Source: ZC4RG25 sp041687075
GTDB taxonomy: Bacteria > Pseudomonadota > Alphaproteobacteria > Rhizobiales > Hyphomicrobiaceae
Length of the DNA: 44,161 nt
Direction: 5' to 3'
NCBI GenBank assembly: GCA_041687075.1
Contig: JAWLCO010000020.1
Location: 1 to 44,161 of the forward strand
A model generated the notes under the pieces. The model searched no databases. It was not told where the DNA came from and worked only from the letters and a program-made list of their open reading frames with translations. Below are positions 1 through 7,940 of the stretch, piece by piece; position 1 is the first letter of the stretch, and every line of letters starts with the position of its first letter. The position numbers and the translations under genes were made by a program.

Positions 1-76
1 GGGCATCGTGCCGAATATCCGATCGAATCCCGCCAGTGCGCCCGTTCAAAGCACGACGAAATTACCTGCACACCTG

Positions 77-197
77 CTCCCCTCCCCCTTGCGGGGAGGG
101 GTTGGGGGTGGGGGTGCTCGAAATGCCGACGCCCGCTCCGTGGCCCCACCCCACCCGCGCGCCGGCCGGCGCGCCGCCCTCCCCGTCAAGGGGAGGG
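77..197. repeat. Composite palindromic intergenic repeat at the window's left edge
   Basis: Two G/C hairpins flank a G/C-rich core. The first pairs CCCCTCCCC (79-87) with GGGGAGGGG (93-101). The second pairs CCCTCCCC (177-184) with GGGGAGGG (190-197). Between them lie a G-run (101-114), a complementary C-run (144-155) and a perfect 18-bp palindrome (157-174, GCGCGCCGGCCGGCGCGC). The same CCCTC-type stem recurs at about 29.26, 41.22, 43.2-43.3 and 44.12 kb, so this is one copy of a dispersed intergenic repeat. It lies just upstream of the first gene of the sugar cluster. No gene is recognisable in positions 1-216. Confidence 0.7.
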
Positions 198-246
198 CCA
201 TGGAGGGGCGTGCCTCGTGGCCGCCAGTTCGGGGGATGCGGATTCC

Positions 247-1071
247 ATGACCTGGGGCATCATACCCGCAGCGGGACGTGGCACACGCATTCAGCCGCTG
301 GCCTTCTCCAAGGAGCTGCTTCCCGTCGGCAGCCGCACGTCCGGCGCTGGAGAGCGCCCCTGTGCCGTTTCCGAGTACCTGCTCGATCGCATGCTGCTCG
401 CGGGCGCCGACCGCATCTGCTTCGTGATCTCCCCTGGCAAGTGGGACATCATGCAGTACTACGGCGCGGAGTACGGCGGGGCCGCCATTGCGTACGTGAT
501 GCAGCCGCAGCCATCGGGGCTGTGCGACGCCGTCTTCCGGGCCGAGCCGGTGATCGGACCGGACGAGGGCGTCCTCATAGGCCTGCCCGATACGATCTGG
601 TTTCCTGAAAACGCTTTGGCCGATCTGCCGGAGGACCAGCTCGCATTCCTGCTGTTCCCGGTCGAGCATCCCGAGTTCTTCGATGCCGTCGTGCTGGATG
701 GGTCCGGCGGTGTGCTCGAAATCCAGGTAAAGCAGGCAGATGCCCGCTCAAACTGGATCTGGGGCGCGTTCAGGATGCCGGGCCGCATCTATGCCGATCT
801 GCGGCGCCTCTGGCTCGCCCGCGGGCGCTCGGATGAGTACTTCGGCACGCTCGTCAACGCCTGGCTGGCGGCAGGCGGATACGCGGTCGGCATCAGGGCG
901 GGACAGTCCTACGTCGACGTCGGCACGCTCAACGGCTATCGCGCGGCATCAGCATTGCTCGCACAACATGCTCCCGCACCGGCCATTACCACAGGAGAAG
1001 AGCGGCTGAATCGCCCTGCTGTGTTGCCGATCCCGGGCATCAGCGGGTCTTCCGGGGAGGCGAGCCGGTGA
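247..1071 (+). CDS. Sugar-1-phosphate nucleotidyltransferase
   Basis: Predicted to make an NDP-sugar from a sugar 1-phosphate and an NTP, as glucose-1-phosphate thymidylyl/uridylyltransferases do. The N-terminal signature IIPAAGRGTR is the nucleotide-binding loop, and SKELLPVG follows as in RmlA/GalU relatives. At 274 residues it is the size of a single catalytic domain without a left-handed helix tail. I chose ATG 247 because it begins right at the family core. GTG 217 is an in-frame alternative with a good GGAGGGG box at 202-208, but that box lies in repeat-derived sequence. The gene overlaps the next by 4 bp (GTGA), so it opens a coupled operon. The sugar and base specificity cannot be read from sequence. 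Confidence 0.82.
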   Translation: MTWGIIPAAGRGTRIQPLAFSKELLPVGSRTSGAGERPCAVSEYLLDRMLLAGADRICFVISPGKWDIMQYYGAEYGGAAIAYVMQPQPSGLCDAVFRAEPVIGPDEGVLIGLPDTIWFPENALADLPEDQLAFLLFPVEHPEFFDAVVLDGSGGVLEIQVKQADARSNWIWGAFRMPGRIYADLRRLWLARGRSDEYFGTLVNAWLAAGGYAVGIRAGQSYVDVGTLNGYRAASALLAQHAPAPAITTGEERLNRPAVLPIPGISGSSGEASR

Positions 1072-1841
1072 GCGCCGTCGAGGCAACAGCCCTGTCGCGG
1101 GAGGAGATCGCTCGCCGGATCGCGGAGCTGGGGCCGTGGTTCCACAACATCGATCTTGCCGGCGTTCAGACCGCCCCGGATCATTTCCTCGGTGATTATC
1201 CGGCTGTGAAGGCGCGAACGTTTTGGGATGGGATCGCAGCCGAGCTTTCCGGCCGCAGCGTGCTCGACATCGGCTGCAATGCGGGCTTCTACTCCATCGC
1301 CGCCAAACGCGCCGGCGCGTCGCGGGTCGTCGGCATTGACGCCGATCCGGACTATCTCGCCCAGGCCCGCTTCGCGGCAGAGATCTGCGGCCTCGATATC
1401 GAGTACCACCAGCTCTCCGTCTACGACGTGGCCGCACTCGGCGAGCGGTTCGACGTCGTGCTGTTTCTCGGCGTGCTCTATCACCTGCGCCACCCGCTGC
1501 TCGCGCTCGATCTCATCCACGAGCACGCCGCCGGCGACCTCCTGGTCTATCAGTCCATGCAGCGCGGCAGCCCCGAGGTGGCCGAGGTCGGCGCCGACTA
1601 CGGGTTCTGGGAGACGGATCAGTTCGATTGGCCCGGCTACCCGAGGCTTCATTTCATCGAGCACTCCTACTCCGGCGATCCGACCAACTGGTGGGCGCCG
1701 AACCGTGCCTGCTCCGGGGCCATGCTACGCAGCGCCGGTTTCGCGATCACGGCCCATCCGGAAGAGGAGGTTTTCATCTGCCGACGCGTGCGCGCGCCCG
1801 ATGGCGCCGCCGCCGTCTATCCAGCCCGGGGGTCACGATGA
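1068..1841 (+). CDS. CmoB-like SAM-dependent methyltransferase of a sugar cluster
   Basis: A 257-residue class I methyltransferase. Motif I is VLDIGCNAGFYS, acidic loop VVGIDADPDY follows, and the motif FLGVLYHLRHPLLAL plus the N-terminal PWFHNIDL segment resemble CmoB/DUF1698 proteins. True CmoB acts on tRNA wobble uridine. Here the neighbours (nucleotidyltransferase, glycosyltransferases, epimerases) argue for O- or N-methylation of a sugar or glycan intermediate. I recall, unverified, that methyltransferases of this type have their own TIGRFAM model tied to a conserved rhizobial gene neighbourhood of unknown product. Start is GTG 1068, overlapping the previous stop by 4 bp. The stop overlaps the next ATG (ATGA). 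Confidence 0.8.
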   Translation: MSAVEATALSREEIARRIAELGPWFHNIDLAGVQTAPDHFLGDYPAVKARTFWDGIAAELSGRSVLDIGCNAGFYSIAAKRAGASRVVGIDADPDYLAQARFAAEICGLDIEYHQLSVYDVAALGERFDVVLFLGVLYHLRHPLLALDLIHEHAAGDLLVYQSMQRGSPEVAEVGADYGFWETDQFDWPGYPRLHFIEHSYSGDPTNWWAPNRACSGAMLRSAGFAITAHPEEEVFICRRVRAPDGAAAVYPARGSR

Positions 1842-2767
1842 TCGAAGCGGCGATGATCTGGAACGAGCCCAACAACAAGTCCCATTGGGACCCGGAGCTC
1901 GATCCCGAATGGGCGCGGTTCGCGGAGATGGCCAACCTTGCGGCTAAGGCGATCCGCCGGGAAAATCCGCACCTGCTGCGCGTGCTCGGCGGCATTTCGC
2001 CGATCGACCCTGCCTTCATGCGCAACATGACCGCGCGCGGCGTGCTCGACAACGTCGATGTGGTTGCCGTGCACGGCTTCCCGCTCGACTGGAACCTGTG
2101 GCAGATCCACGAGTGGCCGGACAAGGTGGAGGAAATCCGCGCCCAAACCGGCCTGCCGGTCTGGGTGACGGAGGTGGGGGTCTCGACGTTCGGCGCTGAG
2201 GAAGTGCAGGCTTGGGGGCTCGACCGCACGGCGGAGCTGCTCATCGGCCGCACGCCGCGCATTCACTGGTACAGCCTCTATGACCTGCCGCGCACGTGGG
2301 AGGCGACGACCCGGCACAAGGAGGCGGAAGGGTCCTCCTACTACCGGCACTTCCACATGGGACTGCTGCGGGAGGACGGCACACCGAAGCTGGCCCTCGA
2401 CCGCTTTGCCCGTCACACGCCGCATCTCGGCATCTGCCAGTGGTTCCATTTCGAGGACCATCGGCTCGACGAGGCGGTCGCCTGGATGCGGCGGCTCGGC
2501 GTCCGGCATCTCAGGACCGGGCTTTCCTGGGCCGACAGCTTCCGGCCAAATGCCCTCCAGTGGTTCGACCGGCAGATGGCAGCGCTCGCCGATTTCGACG
2601 TGACGCTCACCTTCTGCTTCACCCCGGAGCATCGAGGCCTTGCGCCCCATCACACGAGCCCTCCCCTCGTCGCGGAGGAGTTCGCGGAGTTCTGCGCCAG
2701 CATGGTTCGGCGTTACTGCCCTGGCCGCACGGATTTGGCCGCGGACCGGCTGGCGCTCGGTGCGTGA
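1838..2767 (+). CDS. GH39-like glycosidase with a circularly permuted TIM barrel
   Basis: A 309-residue protein of glycoside hydrolase clan A type, often called beta-xylosidase. The order of its barrel segments is unusual. Residues 7-17 carry the acid/base motif IWNEPNN (Glu10), normally at strand 4. Then come VDVVAVHGF, the nucleophile-like strand VWVTEVG (Glu112) and IHWYSLYD. Only after residue 195 come segments that normally precede the acid/base: GVRHLRTGLSWAD, FDVTLTFCFTPEHRG and EFAEFCASMVRRY. The start at 1838 is fixed by a 4-bp ATGA overlap with the methyltransferase. Open sequence upstream in the same frame shows no glycosidase similarity. No signal peptide is seen, so it should act in the cytosol, perhaps as a transglycosidase or on an intermediate. 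The last 16 residues are unlike the rest, so a late frameshift is possible. Confidence 0.75.
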   Translation: MIEAAMIWNEPNNKSHWDPELDPEWARFAEMANLAAKAIRRENPHLLRVLGGISPIDPAFMRNMTARGVLDNVDVVAVHGFPLDWNLWQIHEWPDKVEEIRAQTGLPVWVTEVGVSTFGAEEVQAWGLDRTAELLIGRTPRIHWYSLYDLPRTWEATTRHKEAEGSSYYRHFHMGLLREDGTPKLALDRFARHTPHLGICQWFHFEDHRLDEAVAWMRRLGVRHLRTGLSWADSFRPNALQWFDRQMAALADFDVTLTFCFTPEHRGLAPHHTSPPLVAEEFAEFCASMVRRYCPGRTDLAADRLALGA

Positions 2768-2806
2768 GGTGCTGGAAGCCTGGACGTCTTACTTCGGTGA
2801 TGCCGA

Positions 2807-3673
2807 ATGCTCCACGCGGAAGAATGCCGCCGGACAGTGTCTCTGGACTGCGGCGATCCCGTTGCCAAGCTGCTCATCAATCAATTCGAGCATGTCTCCG
2901 CCGCCGATGTCGGCATCGTCCTCGCCCATCCGGATGATGAAACCGTTGGCTGCGGTGCCCAACTTGCCCGCTGGTCTGGTGCCACCCTCGTACTGGTGAC
3001 GAACGGCGCACCCGGGGATTTGAAGGACGCCCACGCTGCTGGCTTCTCGACGGCTGTGGACTATGCGAACGCCCGTCTCCGAGAACTGGAGGACGCGCTC
3101 GCCATCGCAGGAGTACCGCGCGAGGCGCTCATCACATTCGGCATCCCGGACCAACAGGCCGCGCGCAGGCTGGTCGAGCTGACACGAGGCCTGATCGAGA
3201 CCGTGAAGGCACGTGATCTCGGCATCCTGTTCACCCACGCGTTTGAAGGCGGCCACCCGGACCACGATGCGACAGCCTTCGCCGTGCACGCAGCAGCGCG
3301 CCTGCTCGAAGGCAGGGGTCGCCCCACGCTGGTGATCGAGATGCCATTCTACCGTGCAGGCGATGGCGGTCTGGTCTTGCAGCGCTTCAGTTCGGCCCCA
3401 GATGTCCCGCCGCTCACGGTTCCCCTGACACCGGATCACCAACATCTCAAGCGGCTCATGATGGCCGCGCACCGCACGCAACACAGGGTTCTGGCGCCGT
3501 TCGCATTGACGGCCGAGTCGTTCCGCTTCGCGCCGCGGTATGACTTCTCCGAGCTGCCGAACGAGGGTCGGCTGCACTATGACGGGCAGGATTGGGGCCT
3601 CACCGGCAGCGAATGGCTGGTGCTGGCGCGCGCGGCCCTGGCCGAACTGGGGCTGGGGGGAAGCCCGTGCTGA
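2807..3673 (+). CDS. PIG-L/MshB-family N-deacetylase
   Basis: A zinc-dependent deacetylase of the LmbE/PIG-L family, which removes acetyl groups from GlcNAc-inositol, GlcNAc-phosphatidylinositol and related amino sugars. The metal motif AHPDDE sits at residues 40-45 (His41, Asp44) and the third ligand motif HPDHD at 150-154. Length is 288 residues, normal for the family. ATG 2807 follows the glycosidase gene by 39 bp; the first 30 residues are poorly conserved in appearance and a later start such as GTG 2837 is possible. The stop overlaps the next gene's GTG by 7 bp. With an inositol synthase, GT4 enzymes and an acyltransferase nearby, a role in exposing a free amine on a glycoside is plausible. 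Confidence 0.85.
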   Translation: MLHAEECRRTVSLDCGDPVAKLLINQFEHVSAADVGIVLAHPDDETVGCGAQLARWSGATLVLVTNGAPGDLKDAHAAGFSTAVDYANARLRELEDALAIAGVPREALITFGIPDQQAARRLVELTRGLIETVKARDLGILFTHAFEGGHPDHDATAFAVHAAARLLEGRGRPTLVIEMPFYRAGDGGLVLQRFSSAPDVPPLTVPLTPDHQHLKRLMMAAHRTQHRVLAPFALTAESFRFAPRYDFSELPNEGRLHYDGQDWGLTGSEWLVLARAALAELGLGGSPC

Positions 3674-4734
3674 GGATCCTGCAGGTCGCTTATCCGCTGG
3701 CTTCCGTCGGCCCTGATGCCGTCGGCGGCGTCGAGCAGGTCCTCTACCATCTCGAGAGGGGACTCGCGGGGCGAGGCATTGAGACGTTCGTGATCGCGCG
3801 TGAGGATTCGCACGTCTCTGGCACGCTGATTCCAGTGCCACGTGTTCGCCCGCCCTATGACGAGGCAACGATCAGGGCTGTGCGCGCGCGACAGGCAGAG
3901 GCCGTCCGCGAGACGCTCGCGCTGAGGCCCGTGGACCTCGTCCACATGCACGGTTTCGATTTCGACTGCTACTTGCCGCCGGCAAGTGTTCCGGTGCTGG
4001 CGACCCTGCACTGCCCGGCCACATGGTACAGCTGCGATGCGCTCGATCCATTGCAGTGCGGCGTCTGGCTCAATGCCGTTTCACGGCGTCAATTCGAAGA
4101 GCTGTCTCCAAATAACCGCCTTCTGAGTTTCGTCGAGAACGGCGTGCCGGTCGAAGCCTTCGCCAATCACCACACCCGCCGCAGCTTCGCACTCGTGCTC
4201 GCCCGGGTGGCCCCCGAGAAAGGCATCCGCGAGGCACTGCAAGCGGCCCGCCTGGCAGATCTGCCACTCCTCGTCGCCGGCGAACTGTTCCCCTACCCTG
4301 ATCACCGGCGCTATTTCGCGGAAGAGGTTGCACCGCTGCTCGACCGGAAACGGCGCTATCTGGGCCCCGTCGGCTTCGTCCGGAAACGGCGGCTGCTGGC
4401 AGCGGCCCGATGCGTGGTCGTCCCGGCACTCGAGCCGGAGACGAGCTCTCTGGTCCTCCGCGAGGCGTTCGCGTCGGGAACACCCGTCGTCGCGTTCCGG
4501 CAGGGTGCTCTGGTGGAGGCCGTCGACGAGGGCCGGACAGGTATTCTGGTGAACAGCGTCGCAGAAATGGCCGCGGCGATGCAGGACGTATCCAAGCTCG
4601 ATCCAGAGGCCTGCCGCATCGTCGCCCGCGAGCGATTCTCGCTGGAACGCATGGTGGAGGGTTACATCGATCTCTACAGGGAGGTCCTCAGCCGCACCAC
4701 GGCCGCGATCCCAGCTTCAGAGGCTGCGCAGTGA
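3667..4734 (+). CDS. GT4-family glycosyltransferase
   Basis: A retaining GT-B glycosyltransferase of 355 residues. The N-terminal domain begins LRILQVAYP and has the GG motif of an acceptor loop (DAVGGVEQVLYHL, about residues 17-29). The C-terminal donor domain holds EPETSSLVLREAFASGTPVV, the family's E-x7-E motif. It should transfer a sugar from an NDP-sugar donor in the cytosol. GTG 3667 is chosen because it starts the first beta strand and overlaps the preceding deacetylase stop by 7 bp. Upstream in-frame sequence is only readthrough of the deacetylase in another frame. The gene after it overlaps by 4 bp. The acceptor is unknown; a GT4/PIG-L pair recalls MshA/MshB. Confidence 0.85.
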   Translation: MLRILQVAYPLASVGPDAVGGVEQVLYHLERGLAGRGIETFVIAREDSHVSGTLIPVPRVRPPYDEATIRAVRARQAEAVRETLALRPVDLVHMHGFDFDCYLPPASVPVLATLHCPATWYSCDALDPLQCGVWLNAVSRRQFEELSPNNRLLSFVENGVPVEAFANHHTRRSFALVLARVAPEKGIREALQAARLADLPLLVAGELFPYPDHRRYFAEEVAPLLDRKRRYLGPVGFVRKRRLLAAARCVVVPALEPETSSLVLREAFASGTPVVAFRQGALVEAVDEGRTGILVNSVAEMAAAMQDVSKLDPEACRIVARERFSLERMVEGYIDLYREVLSRTTAAIPASEAAQ

Positions 4735-5747
4735 CCGTCGTGCTCGACATCGAAACCATTGCCGATCCGGAGGCCCTGGCGGTGCTCGCGCCGGATTGGT
4801 GGGACCTGTGGGAGCGATTGCCAACGGCAACGCCCTTCCAATCTCCCGCGTGGCTGATCCCCTGGTGGAATTCTTTCGCGCCGGGCCGGCTGATGACGGT
4901 GGCGGTTCGGCATGAGGAACGACTGGTCGCGCTGGCGCCGCTCTATCTGGAAACCGGCCCACTCGGCCCTCGGCTGCTGCCCGTCGGCATTTCGGTGAGC
5001 GATTATCTCGACATTCTCATCGATCCGGGATTTGCCGACGCAATCGACGGCATCGCCGAGCACTTGTCGCGATGTGGTGAGTGGGAAAACTGCGAGCTGT
5101 CCTGCCTGCTGCCGAGATCTGCCGCGCTTGCGCTCCCCTGCCCCGCCGGTTGCTCCGACACTCGCAGCAAAGCGGACACCTGCCCCATCCTTCGTCTATC
5201 GCCTGAAACCAGCGATGCCGGTTCTCATCCCGCAATTCCAGGCCGGCAAAGGCGCAAGCTTCGTATGGCGAGGCACAGGCTGTCCCGCGGTCCGGCATCG
5301 TCGATCATCTCCACGAAGAGTTGGCCTGCGGAGACATGGCTCGAGACTCTGATCGGTCTGCATACCATGCGCTGGCATGAGCGGAGCGAAAGCGGCGTAC
5401 TCGCGGATTCTCGAACTCGAGCTTTCCATCGCGATGCGCTGCCGGAGTTGATCGATCGCGGCATTGCCCGGCTCTTTGCCTTGATCATCGGCGATGAACT
5501 CGCAGGCGTGTATTACGGCTTTTCCGATCACAGCCGCGCCTGCGCATACATCGGCGGCTTCAATCCGCGCTTTTCATATTACAGCCCCGGCACCGTGCTG
5601 CTCGGCCACGCCATAGAAGATGCGCTGCGGGAAGGCGTAGCCGAATTCCATTTTCTGCGCGGTGGAGAGGCTTACAAATACGCCTGGGGCGCCGTCGACC
5701 AGTTCACCTTCCGGCGGACATTCTCGAGGAGCCGCGCGCGTGCGTAA
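4731..5747 (+). CDS. BioF2/CelD-type GNAT-fold acyltransferase
   Basis: A 338-residue protein resembling the CelD/BioF2-like acetyltransferases linked to polysaccharide clusters. Typical features are the N-terminal FQSPAWLIPWWNSF segment, the basic helix RRKLRMARHRL near the middle, and the C-terminal GNAT-like stretch ELAGVYYGFSDHSRACAYIGGF followed by SPGTVLLGHAIEDAL and EFHFLRGGEAYKYAWG. It probably acylates an amine or hydroxyl on the glycan, for example an amine exposed by the neighbouring PIG-L deacetylase; this is inference. The start is GTG 4731, overlapping the preceding stop by 4 bp. Its end overlaps the next gene by 8 bp. Some members of this fold add aminoacyl rather than acetyl groups. 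Confidence 0.75.
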   Translation: MTVVLDIETIADPEALAVLAPDWWDLWERLPTATPFQSPAWLIPWWNSFAPGRLMTVAVRHEERLVALAPLYLETGPLGPRLLPVGISVSDYLDILIDPGFADAIDGIAEHLSRCGEWENCELSCLLPRSAALALPCPAGCSDTRSKADTCPILRLSPETSDAGSHPAIPGRQRRKLRMARHRLSRGPASSIISTKSWPAETWLETLIGLHTMRWHERSESGVLADSRTRAFHRDALPELIDRGIARLFALIIGDELAGVYYGFSDHSRACAYIGGFNPRFSYYSPGTVLLGHAIEDALREGVAEFHFLRGGEAYKYAWGAVDQFTFRRTFSRSRARA

Positions 5748-6636
5748 AGGCCTCGTTGTCATTGGTTCCCGAGCCGTTCCCGAACGTCTGCGCCAGCCGC
5801 TCGAAGCCTGTGCACGCGGCGACCTCGCGCCGAACGTCGCGCTGATGCGGCTGTTGATCGCCGCGCGCTCTCCTGATGAGGTCGAGCACGCCCTGTCGAG
5901 CGTCACGAATACGGGAAATGCCACCGAAACACTCCGCCAGCTATTTGCACTGTGGCAAAATGCGAAAAGCGCATTCGCAACTGTGAAAGCCGTAGTGGAA
6001 AGGGCAAACCACGAAAAATCGAGCGCCGCCGGAGGCTGGGCTGCTGTTTTCGATGAGTTGGCCGAAGTATCGCCGGAAGCCGGCGTGGCGCTCTATTCGC
6101 TGGGCTGCCCTGCCCTGCTCGAATCGGCCACCGGCAGTCTGCTGAAAAGGCTTCGCGAATGGGGCCTGCTCAGCCAGGATCGCACCGTGCTCGATCTCGG
6201 TTGCGGAATCGGCCGGGTCTGCACGGGCCTTGCCGGCGATGTTCGCACCGTTGTCGGTATCGATGTCTCCGGGCGAATGCTTCAGGTAGCCCGACGCAAT
6301 TGCGCGGCCTGTCCCAATGTTCTTCTCGCCCAGACATCCGGCTGCGACCTGGCGATATTCGGCGACAAAACCTTCGATCTGGTATTGGCCGTCGACACCT
6401 TCCCCTATCTTGTGCTCGGCGGCGTCGCCGAACGGCACATCACTGAGGCTCACCGCGTGCTCCGAGCCGGCGGCTCACTCGTGGTCTTCAACTATGCCTA
6501 TGGAATGGACACGGCGATGAGCACAGAGACTTTCGGCCGGCTCGCCGATGAGGCGGGCTTCGTGCCTGTCCGCCTGGGCACGCGCGATCTCGATTGGTGG
6601 GATGGGATCACCTATCATGTCCGCCGCACGGCCTGA
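5740..6636 (+). CDS. Class I SAM-dependent methyltransferase with helical N-terminal region
   Basis: A 298-residue protein. The C-terminal half is a Rossmann methyltransferase: motif I VLDLGCGIGRVC, then VVGIDVSGRMLQVAR, and FDLVLAVDTFPYLVLGG. The first 110 residues are predicted helical, with no recognised domain. It is the last gene of the coupled left run and starts at GTG 5740, 8 bp inside the acyltransferase gene. The substrate is presumably a sugar or glycoside of the cluster. It differs clearly from the CmoB-like methyltransferase at 1068, so two methylation steps are likely. After its stop comes an 82-bp gap with a weak inverted repeat (GATCG 6635-6639 / CGATC 6660-6664). Confidence 0.78.
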   Translation: MRKGLVVIGSRAVPERLRQPLEACARGDLAPNVALMRLLIAARSPDEVEHALSSVTNTGNATETLRQLFALWQNAKSAFATVKAVVERANHEKSSAAGGWAAVFDELAEVSPEAGVALYSLGCPALLESATGSLLKRLREWGLLSQDRTVLDLGCGIGRVCTGLAGDVRTVVGIDVSGRMLQVARRNCAACPNVLLAQTSGCDLAIFGDKTFDLVLAVDTFPYLVLGGVAERHITEAHRVLRAGGSLVVFNYAYGMDTAMSTETFGRLADEAGFVPVRLGTRDLDWWDGITYHVRRTA

Positions 6637-6718
6637 TCGGCGGTAGGTATTCTGCCGAACGATCGGATGCTCGCGGGCGTTGCCCGAACTAGCCAGATCA
6701 TCGATAGGTACGGATGCC

Positions 6719-7933
6719 ATGCCACGCGCTGCGGTTCTCGTTCTCGATTCGGTTGGGGTCGGCGGAGCACCTGACGCGGACAGCTATGGCGACGCGGGCG
6801 CGGACACGGTCGGCCACATCGCGGAAAGCTGTGCTCGCGGGGCAGGAGACCGCGAGGGGTTGAGATCGGGGCCGTTATACGTTCCCAATCTGGCCCGTCT
6901 CGGCCTCGGCGGCGCCTGCCAGTCCGCTACGGGCCGTGTTCCGCCGGGGCTGGAAGGTGATCCAACGGGGGCGTGCTACGGCTCGGCCATCGAAACATCC
7001 CGCGGCAAGGACACGCCTTCCGGGCACTGGGAGCTCGCCGGCGCGCCCGTCACCTTCGACTGGGGCTACTTCCCGAACACGAGGCCCAGCTTCCCGCCGG
7101 AGCTCGTTCAGGCCATCTGCAAGGAGGCCGGCCTGCCTGGCATAATCGGTGACTGCCACGCGTCGGGCACTGCCATTATCGAGGAGCTGGGCGAAGAGCA
7201 TCTGAAAACCGGAAAGCCGATCTGCTACACATCCGTCGACAGCGTTTTCCAGATTGCCGCTCACGAGGAGGCGTTCGGGCTTCAGCGCCTCTACGATCTC
7301 TGCGCCATCGTGCGCCGGCTGGTCGATCCGCTGCGTATCGGACGAGTCATTGCCCGCCCGTTCGTTGGCACCTCTGCGGAAAACTTCCAGCGCACTCCGA
7401 ACCGGCGCGATTTCGCCGTGCCACCGCCTTCACCCACGATCCTCGATCGCGCCACCACTGCGGGACGCGATGTGGTGAGCATCGGCAAGATTGCGGATAT
7501 CTTCGCGCATTCGGGCACCGGCCGCGTGCTCAAGGGCGCAGGCAACATGGCCATGTTCGACCGTACGCTCGAAGGTTTCTCTTCGCTTGGCGACGGCGGA
7601 CTGCTATTTGCCAACTTCGTCGATTTCGATACAGAGTACGGACACCGGCGCGATGTGCCGGGGTATGCTGCCGCGCTGGAAGCCTTCGACGCGCGCCTCC
7701 CCGAACTTTTTGCGCTGCTTCGACCTGATGATCTCATCATCATTACCGCAGATCACGGTTGCGATCCGACGTGGAATGGCACTGACCATACCCGTGAGCA
7801 GGTGCCCGTCCTCGCCTTCTGCCGACGCCGGAGACCAGGTCCCATCGGCCGCCGTGAAACTTATGCCGACGTCGGTGCCACGGTCGCGCAGCATCTGGGT
7901 CTTGTACCTCCCATCGCAGGCACGCCGTTCTGA
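6719..7933 (+). CDS. deoB: Phosphopentomutase
   Basis: Interconverts ribose (or deoxyribose) 1-phosphate and 5-phosphate in nucleoside salvage. The protein has 404 residues, the normal length. Alkaline-phosphatase-fold signatures are visible: the metal site VLDSVGVGGAPDAD near the N-terminus, the catalytic threonine segment KDTPSGHWE, and the C-terminal metal sites DTEYGHRRD and ITADHGCDPTWNGTDHTRE. ATG 6719 starts directly at the first strand; an upstream in-frame start at 6680 would add 13 unlike residues. It sits between the two sugar-cluster runs and is convergent with the inositol synthase gene, with 7 bp between the stops. Its role in the cluster may be coincidental, or it may feed a pentose phosphate branch. 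Confidence 0.93.
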   Translation: MPRAAVLVLDSVGVGGAPDADSYGDAGADTVGHIAESCARGAGDREGLRSGPLYVPNLARLGLGGACQSATGRVPPGLEGDPTGACYGSAIETSRGKDTPSGHWELAGAPVTFDWGYFPNTRPSFPPELVQAICKEAGLPGIIGDCHASGTAIIEELGEEHLKTGKPICYTSVDSVFQIAAHEEAFGLQRLYDLCAIVRRLVDPLRIGRVIARPFVGTSAENFQRTPNRRDFAVPPPSPTILDRATTAGRDVVSIGKIADIFAHSGTGRVLKGAGNMAMFDRTLEGFSSLGDGGLLFANFVDFDTEYGHRRDVPGYAAALEAFDARLPELFALLRPDDLIIITADHGCDPTWNGTDHTREQVPVLAFCRRRRPGPIGRRETYADVGATVAQHLGLVPPIAGTPF

Positions 7934-7940
7934 CCGACCG

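Noticed and set aside
2640..2999. Possible frameshifted continuation of the glycosidase gene
   Set aside because: The other frame (REVLEAWTSYFGDAE...) shows no recognisable glycosidase segment, and the permuted barrel appears complete at the EFAEFCASMVRRY helix. A small frameshift in the last 16 residues remains possible but is unsupported.
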